Translations under genes and position numbers: made by a program
The notes under the pieces: model-generated
Told to the model about the DNA's origin: nothing
Seen by the model: the letters and a program-made list of their open reading frames with translations, nothing else
Database searches by the model: none
Shown here: one piece after another, positions 57,709 through 64,000 of the stretch
Layout: every line of letters begins with the position of its first letter
Position numbering within the stretch: the stretch's first letter is position 1
From: Phoma sp. XZ068
Lineage: Eukaryota; Ascomycota; Dothideomycetes; Pleosporales; Didymellaceae
Direction: 5' to 3'
DNA: 64,000 nt
Assembly: GCA_004835665.1 (NCBI GenBank)
Contig: RBKR01000013.1
Span: 744,001-808,000 of the forward strand

Positions 57709-60323
57709 ATGGCGGTACTCGCGGCGATTCTGCCAGTTGTTTCGCGTAGCTCATGCCTTGCGCTCGAGCTGTATCAGTCCGCTGCGTCGGCGCCTGGAGA
57801 AGCAAATGACCTTGTCAAGGTTGCAAAAGCGATCAACGCTTTCGCTTCAATATTGAAGCAAGTCGGAACAATCATCAAGGAAGATGATCGATTACCGTCT
57901 TACGAGGTATGTCTCTTGTCTATACCTCGTTCACCACCTTCGCGTTTGCCGTGTTATTCGCATCAGGCTGAGTAAGGAATGGAAATAAACTGTTAACTTT
58001 TTCGATTCTTGCCTTCGATTTGACATTGATACTTTGAGAAGAGATGGACACACAAACGATTCCACTGACAGACTGAGCTGGCGACCTCATATCATACTTA
58101 TATGTCACGTACGTCGAGGCTGACATGATACGTAGGCTCTTGACGTGTTAGACGATGTCACATTACAGTCCCAAACTGTTTTGAAGGAGATCGAGAATGC
58201 CACCGAGTTCCGCAGAAATGAGCAATTCGATGAAAGGGATGGAGCTCGATCGTCAAAGGATCAGCCTCGAGGCGAGTCGCTGGGAGTAACAAGGCTGGCG
58301 TATTACGGCGCTCATCTCGAATGTTTGAGGTTGACGCTAGCTGTTCTGCTCCAGACTTTGTACACTGCTCAAAGTATCATGTGGTCCAAGTGAGTAGATA
58401 CCTCCCAACCTCGAAAATACTCACAGGACGGAGCAAGCGAGCTTCAATACCCACGTATTATTACAATGCTCAATCTCGAGAGTGTGGGTTGTAATAGCAC
58501 CTAAAAAACACCTTAACCTCTCATAATAGTGTCTTGTTTCTGACTGTCCTTGTAGGCTTCGCCCCACAGTGTCGCCAAAGCAGGCTGCCGTAGCGGTGGC
58601 AAACGAGAAGGTTCAGCTCCAAACGCTGATCATTGAGCAGCAGATGTCGATACTGTCTGCAACCTTACTCCACGATTCGCAGGCTCATCAAAGCGCTCGA
58701 CTCCTGATGGAATCGGACAGTTCTAAAAGTCTTGTCACAACAGGACGCGAGACTGCATCACCTGGCCCAAACCACCTTTATCAGTTTCAAGACAGATATC
58801 TAGGAACCCTTGACACATCTGGATCTACAGAGGAAGGAAGACTCTCTGCTGTGTGTAGCATCGCTGGCCCGCGGACTGAACAGCTCTTGGAGAGATGGAC
58901 CAGTCTTCCAGATTTTGACCAGCGGCTTCGCGATGCGGAACGTAGAGCCCGCACCCACAAGCACGAGAACCAACAAGCCACCGTTGAATCAGATAGTGAA
59001 GAGGAGGCAGAGAGGCGAAGGTACGGACCGAACGGCGCAGGCCTGGCTTCACCACCACCTCAGCGATCTGGTAGTGTACAGCCACTATTTACGGATACAG
59101 CCACCCTACCCATCCCAGTACCAGGCCCCAAATTTGGACCATCCGCTCCCATGTCACCAGCAGCGTCACCGAGGGCTTCTCGTGCACCATTTGAGTCACC
59201 AGTGTCGCCCCGCACAAGCATAGGTAGCTTACCAGTAGAAGCAACAGCAGCAGTCGAAGCCAAGGAGGAAGACAAAGACCTGGAGCTGGAGATACCGTGG
59301 ACTCTCCGCACTCGGAAGTATGAGTGGAGATATATCGATGGGAAAGTTATTGGCTCGAATACCGATCTGCCACCTTCGAATGCATATACTGAGCGCCAGA
59401 CATGGACAGAAGTGATGGCAAGCTGGGTCTGCAAGGAAGCTATACAAGAAGCTGGCTTCAAGGTCACGCAAGTGCAGAAAGAGCGGAAAGATGGGCGCAG
59501 GACAAAGTTTGACACGTGTTTTTGCATCGAGCAACCGCTGAAATTCGATCAAGTCAAACACCTAGTCGAGCGGACCGTGGAGATATATCGAAAGAACGTA
59601 GCGGCTACTCCACCTCCACCTGCACCACCGCGTATCCGGCGCTCCTCTTCTGATCGGGCTCATCCAGGCCCACCTCCAAGTTATCAGGCAAAGATGGCTG
59701 CGCAGGACCGTGATCGGACACCCACCGCAAGCAGACCACATTTGCCACTGAAGAGGTCGTCGAGCACGGTGCCATCTCCTCCTCCACCGCCACCACTAGA
59801 CCGCTCAATGTCAAATCCAGCCCCGGGTATGGTTCCTCCAATGCCATATCCACCGAGCATCAACCCGCAGGCATCCACTCGGCCTCTACCGATGCCAATA
59901 CCAGGACCACCACCGATGCCCAACGGTCAGTACTCGTCACTGCCGTCACAGGGGCTCTACCCTCTCCAGGTGCCACCTCCTCCGCCAAACGCCCAGTATC
60001 CATACCCACCTCCACCACCGGGCGGCTTCTACAACAACTACCCCCTCCCACCGCACATGCAACCCTACGCTAGCCCGTCCACTCCACAGTCCCCATTGCG
60101 CCAGCCGTATCTTGTTCCTCGGTCGATGGAAAGGTATGACGATGACTCGACGACATCTGATTCTGGAAGTGGGGAACGAAGAAGTCACCGATCGCGGTCG
60201 AGGAGAAGATACGACAAGGAATCCGAAGGGAGGAGGAAGAAGCACGGGAAGAGTGCAGCGGTGGGGACGTTGATGGGTATTGGAGGGTTGACCGCGTTGT
60301 TGGATGGGCTGGGTTCGCTGTGA
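57709..60323 (+). CDS. STAND-N/HeLo-like N-terminus, proline-rich protein with Gly-rich C-terminus
   Basis: 739-residue protein in three exons (57709-57906, 58136-58389, 58556-60323), with introns of 229 and 166 nt, long for this locus. The first 150 residues look like the helical N-terminal domain common on fungal STAND and HeLo-like proteins (DLVKVAKAINAFASILKQVG). The middle has a conserved block with TWTEVMASWVCKEAIQEAGF and VKHLVERTVEIYRKN, resembling a fungal DUF8035-type region. Residues about 470-650 are extremely proline-rich with PPPP runs. After an Arg/Ser-rich segment, the extreme C-terminus is a short glycine-spaced hydrophobic helix (GTLMGIGGLTALLDGLG). Function unknown; membrane or signalling role is only inferred. 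Confidence 0.82.
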
Positions 60324-60553
60324 ATTACGATCTGACGACTATATTTCCTTGTTAGAGGCTGAGATGATTAGATGTACGACTCATGATGATGTCCAGATCA
60401 CACGAAAGTCATGACGCATAGAATTTCTTAGAAATCCATTCTTAGTAATTTTTGAGATGCCGTCCATTCTGCCGTATCTTGCAATATGCCATCCCTAACC
60501 CAAACGCCGCGCTATGCATAAACAAGGCTCCCTCTTTTCTCAGTCTTTGCCGC

Positions 60554-61249
60554 TCACCGGCTATCAGCCACATCGGGTAGCCTCTCAATCACATACTTGC
60601 CCTTGGCAACACTCACAATCGGCACACCGGGAATCTTCCTGATCCTCCTCTTCAGATCCCTATCGTTGGTTGCCACGAGGTAAATCCTGTGCTTCATCAC
60701 CCTCTCCACAATGCAGTCATCGGCGTACGTGCCCTTGTGATCACACTTCAATCTCTCCCACCGCTCGTCCCTCGCAATGCGCAGCGCAATCCTGTACTTG
60801 GGGCCCAGCTTCTCCAACTCGGCCATGACGCAGGTGGTGATGATAGGCGTGGCTTTGGCGTACAGCAGGTCCATGAGCGCCTTATCCAGCTCGAGCTTGG
60901 CATGCACCGTGTGCGAGAGGAAATTGGTGTCGACAAGGACGGAGTAGGGAGGGCCGAGGGCAGTGTTTGCCTGGAAGAAGAGCGCGGAGGAGACTTGGGG
61001 GATTTCGCGTTTGGCTACTTCGGCGGCGGCTTTCTTTTTCGCTTCGAGTTCGCCGTCGGCTTGGTTCTTCTTTCTGCGTGCGGGTGTCAGTGTGGACGCT
61101 GAGGAGGTGGCGGGGCGGTGGGCGCATACAGTCTGCCATCTTTTTGGCCTGGGGTTGTTAGCGGGAGTCTTTCAGGTGTGGCAGCTGTGCAACTCACCAA
61201 TGACTCTCTTCATCTGCGCAAACTTGCGCGTCTTCTTTTGGACACCCAT
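60554..61249 (-). CDS. FCF1: rRNA-processing nuclease Fcf1/Utp24, PIN domain
   Basis: 196-residue SSU-processome PIN endonuclease that cleaves pre-rRNA at sites A1/A2. Exons are 61198-61249, 61130-61148 (19 nt) and 60554-61073. Splicing gives MGVQKKTRKFAQMKRVIG joined to QKDGRLKKNQ, matching the family N-terminus. PIN acidic residues fit VLVDTNFL, AELEKLGPKYR, TYADDCIVERV and TNDRDLKRR; the C-terminus has IRKIPGVPI. Length is right. The 19-nt middle exon makes sense only in this frame. Divergent from the Csi2-like gene. Confidence 0.95.
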
Positions 61250-61940
61250 GGCTGCGACGTTGTGCTGGTACGTTCGCGTGGAGTGGTCGATAGCTGATAC
61301 TTTTTGGTGGAGCACTTCAGATACGGATGCCAAGATTTCGACACAAAAAATGTCGGGCCCACGGCTGCTGCTGCCCCCGACCACACGCTAGCAATAGTGG
61401 GTCCCAGAATAGCATCAGCGCAGTGCATCACGCAGGGACGAGTCTGACAGGCAAAGGGTTCACGATGCAGAATTGTCATGCTCCCCGCTTCGTGGTAGTG
61501 TCTGAGTGAGCGCAACGCCCCGCACCAGCGTAGTCGTCGTTTTTGTTCTTGCTACCGTTTCCAATCATTGCTAGTTGACGTTCGTCGCCGTCCCTCGCTC
61601 ACCTCGCCCCCAATCCGATCGCTAGCCCGTGCCAAACACGAAGCGAACTGGGCGCTCGATCCTCACTCCGCCGCGCCCCTGCAGCCCCATTCTCTCTCCG
61701 CCTACAGTCCAGCAATCAGGGTCTCTCCTCTCCGCCTCTCGCAGTCCTGTCGCTCGTTCACTCACACACCACGGCCCTCGACCCGCGAGCGACCCTCTCC
61801 ACTCGTTCGCGAACAGCCTCGTCCCCTGAGACACGATCGGCCGCGCGACTCGGCGCCCCTTCACCCACCCCGTCTCCTTAAGCGGGCCTCGATCCACCAG
61901 GCGACACCACAACCCAGTCGAACGTCGTACACATTCCACC
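61250..61940. promoter_or_regulatory. Bidirectional region FCF1/Csi2-like
   Basis: 691 bases between divergent starts. The part toward the Csi2-like gene (61560-61940) is C-rich, like a fungal 5' leader. Confidence 0.55.
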
Positions 61941-63134
61941 ATGCGCCCTTCGGTAGCCTTTGTGGGCCTGCTGCTCAGTGCGGCGCCTGCTGTTCTTGCG
62001 CAGGGCAACAACAACAATAACAACAACTTGCCAAACCTGTCGACAATCCAACAGCCCGACGGACAGGGAGCCTCGTCCAGCGTGGCGCCGTCGTCCCCTT
62101 CAGCATCGTCTAATAAGCCATCATCCACACCGGCACCGTCCTCCGTGCAGTCGACACCGCCACCATCATCGTCCGGAACGAATGCTCCCACCGCTGACAA
62201 TGGCGGCGCGTTCCCAAGTGTCACACAGGGCATCATCCAACTATCTGGCCTGCCTACACTTGCTGGTGTAGGTGTACCTCAACAGCAGGTGCCAGACACA
62301 GCTGGAGCGCTCTTCATGCAAAAGTCGGATCTTCCTGATGGAACTGTGTTCATTTGTGTGGGCGCCGTCTTGGGTTTCCTCGGTGCTTGCGTGCTGCTGT
62401 GGCGAGGCCTCGTTGCGTGGTCGCTGCATCGATCCGTGAAGCGCGCTGCTCTGGCGCAGAACCTGGCTGATATGAAGGCCATGTCAGCAGTGCCTGGTGG
62501 CAAGAAGCGCGGCATGTACACCCATGTTGGCGCCGCCTCGACTATGTCTCTGGACCATCTGTCTGCGGCGCCTACCGGTCATTCAAGGCCTCAAAAGCCC
62601 TTTGCTCAGGCTCCGGGTGGTACACCTCCCAGGGCTGCATCTTCTTTGTTCTTCTCTCCTACTGCCGGCGGCGCTGCTGGTCTTGCACAGCAGGGCAACC
62701 GCTCGTCAAACTACCTGCCTGCCGGTTACTACGCTGCTGGTAACGCAGCGCCTGCTGGTGGAGCTCCCATGGCACATGTTGGTGGACACAACGGGCACCT
62801 GTCGACCAACTCGCTGGCGCTGCCCGGTAACCGCTTTAGTCGAGCATCCGGTGTCTCACCTCCAGGATCGCCATCTCTTCCACCTTCCCGCGGCTATGAA
62901 CGCGCTCCCCCATCGAGAGACGGCTTCGCCAACTTCAACCGCAACAGCGCTGCTACCCTCAGCACACCGGGCAACACGCGGAGCGGCGTCTACGGCCAGG
63001 GTCAGGCGAGCGTGAGCAATCTGTCTCTGAATGTACCGGGCGGAACTACAGAAGCTGGTGGCCGAGCTCCCAGTGCGTATCTTGAGGATCTGTTTGAGCA
63101 CCACGGCGGCTCGCACTCACAAGAGAGATTCTAG
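61941..63134 (+). CDS. CSI2: Csi2-like single-pass membrane protein
   Basis: 397-residue cell-surface type protein. Signal peptide about 1-20 (ending VLAQ), an Asn run, then a Ser/Pro/Thr-rich ectodomain likely to be O-glycosylated. A short conserved block ending FMQKSDLPDGTVFICVGAVLG leads into one transmembrane helix (about 133-155) and a long cytosolic Gly/Ser/Ala/Pro-rich tail. The layout and the FMQKS...LPxGTVFI region resemble Csi2 proteins of fungi, linked to chitin synthesis in yeast. I am fairly, not fully, sure of the family. Single exon. Confidence 0.82.
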   Translation: MRPSVAFVGLLLSAAPAVLAQGNNNNNNNLPNLSTIQQPDGQGASSSVAPSSPSASSNKPSSTPAPSSVQSTPPPSSSGTNAPTADNGGAFPSVTQGIIQLSGLPTLAGVGVPQQQVPDTAGALFMQKSDLPDGTVFICVGAVLGFLGACVLLWRGLVAWSLHRSVKRAALAQNLADMKAMSAVPGGKKRGMYTHVGAASTMSLDHLSAAPTGHSRPQKPFAQAPGGTPPRAASSLFFSPTAGGAAGLAQQGNRSSNYLPAGYYAAGNAAPAGGAPMAHVGGHNGHLSTNSLALPGNRFSRASGVSPPGSPSLPPSRGYERAPPSRDGFANFNRNSAATLSTPGNTRSGVYGQGQASVSNLSLNVPGGTTEAGGRAPSAYLEDLFEHHGGSHSQERF

Positions 63135-64000
63135 AAAGATCTCGAGCAGCAGCCTGTCGTGCAGCGGATGTCGAGGTCGCAGTTCTTCATCGATCGTACG
63201 GCGGACATTTATCGCAGCGTGTACATAACCGGCAGGGAAAGGCTATGGGATGTTGAAATTGCATGGGAAAGATCAAAGTCTGCACTCATGTGGCAGACGA
63301 GACACGCTCGGCGGAGACCACACTCCGCACCTCCACTATCATCTTGACACAGCGCTACCACGACATCGGTACCGTACCAGACATTGCTACTTTGTGTTGA
63401 GGTCGTGCTGCATGCGCGGGTATGCACGGTACCTCGTTGATTTGGCGCCGTGGTACGTTGCGAAACGGGAGCGTGTCACACACCGAGGTTCTCAACAGCT
63501 GTTTTATTTTGCCTTGCCATCATTACGACCGGTGGCGTTCTTCGACAACGCTGATGCATTGTTTGGGTGTTTGGTTTGCGTTGAAATTCCGTTCTTGTGC
63601 ATAGATACCTCGAGATAGAAATTGTTCGTAATGAGCGAGGCTGACATGGGCATGGTGCATGTAGCCTGTAGTAATTCAATTGAAGATTATGATTCGATGG
63701 AGTGTTACACCCGTTGTGTGCATGTTTGTATGATCGGTTGTGCACTGTGTTTCTGCAGGAAAGCTGGGTGATCATGGCTACTGAGAGCAGTTCGGTCCGT
63801 ATACAGCTGCAAGCTTGCTAAGAGTATGTAGATCGGAATACGCTCATCTTCGAATATGAGCTGCAGCAAAAGGAATAAGAAAACATAGACATCAGCCGAT
63901 TATCAGACTATCAGCAACCATCGACGGAATCGTAATCATTGGTTGAGATAGAGTGTCTCGCAGTCTGTACCAGGCCGCTGGTGGTACTTCACTAAACTCG
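63135..64000. other. 3' flank, no gene seen
   Basis: 866 bases to the end of the window. It contains the 3' UTR of the Csi2-like gene and no recognisable gene. Confidence 0.55.

Noticed and set aside
61622..62236. 204-codon open frame antisense to the Csi2-like gene and its leader
   Set aside because: It arises from C-rich leader and Ser/Pro-rich coding sequence on the other strand. No recognisable features.
1..64000. Transposons, CRISPR arrays, rRNA and tRNA genes
   Set aside because: I looked for transposase or reverse transcriptase frames, terminal repeats, regularly spaced repeats and conserved RNA boxes and saw none that could be supported.

Overview
This is a 64 kb window of nuclear DNA from a filamentous ascomycete. 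Genes are dense and carry short introns (about 46-75 nt, with GTA/GTG donors and CTAAC/CTGAC-like branch sites). The content (Zn2Cys6 regulator, HET and NACHT proteins, psi-factor-type dioxygenase, Csi2-like and Izh3-like proteins) and roughly 50% GC fit a Dothideomycete, plausibly Pleosporales. That placement is an inference from gene content only. I see no rRNA, tRNA, CRISPR or transposon.

Layout. 0-10.3 kb: 3' part of an MFS transporter gene, a WD40-cyclophilin (PPWD1 type), U3 snoRNP protein RRP9 divergent from proteasome ATPase RPT4, and a NACHT protein. 10.7-19.4 kb: the unfolded-protein sensor IRE1, chaperonin subunit CCT2 divergent from splicing factor SAD1. 21-25.4 kb: an ABCC transporter of Yor1 type. 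25.4-29.6 kb: gene-poor, with one tail-anchored-looking protein and one weak small-secreted candidate. 29.6-39.9 kb: BEM46 hydrolase divergent from proteasome beta-1 (PRE3), a Pho80-type cyclin, an unidentified membrane protein, COQ10 divergent from a tRNA m3C methyltransferase. 40-54 kb: accessory-looking block of zinc alcohol dehydrogenase, Zn2Cys6 regulator, fatty-acid dioxygenase/P450 fusion (Ppo/linoleate diol synthase), DUF2235 lipase-like protein and HET-domain protein. 54.4-64 kb: IZH3, a proline-rich protein with a STAND-type N-terminus, FCF1 divergent from a Csi2-like membrane protein.

Themes. Much of the window is protein and RNA housekeeping (RPT4, PRE3, CCT2, IRE1, PPWD1, RRP9, FCF1, SAD1), often as head-to-head pairs sharing short promoters. 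Set among these are genes of classes used in fungal self/non-self recognition or cell death (NACHT, HET, possibly the STAND-N protein) and the 40-54 kb lipid-oxidation neighbourhood. That block is the best candidate for an undescribed functional unit: a possible lipase, a fatty-acid oxygenase, an oxidoreductase, a regulator and a HET protein side by side. The most striking gene-structure feature is in PRE3, where the catalytic threonine lies on a 15-nt microexon with a poor donor site.

Exon boundaries were placed by hand from splice consensus plus reading-frame continuity. Every spliced CDS given here is a whole number of codons.
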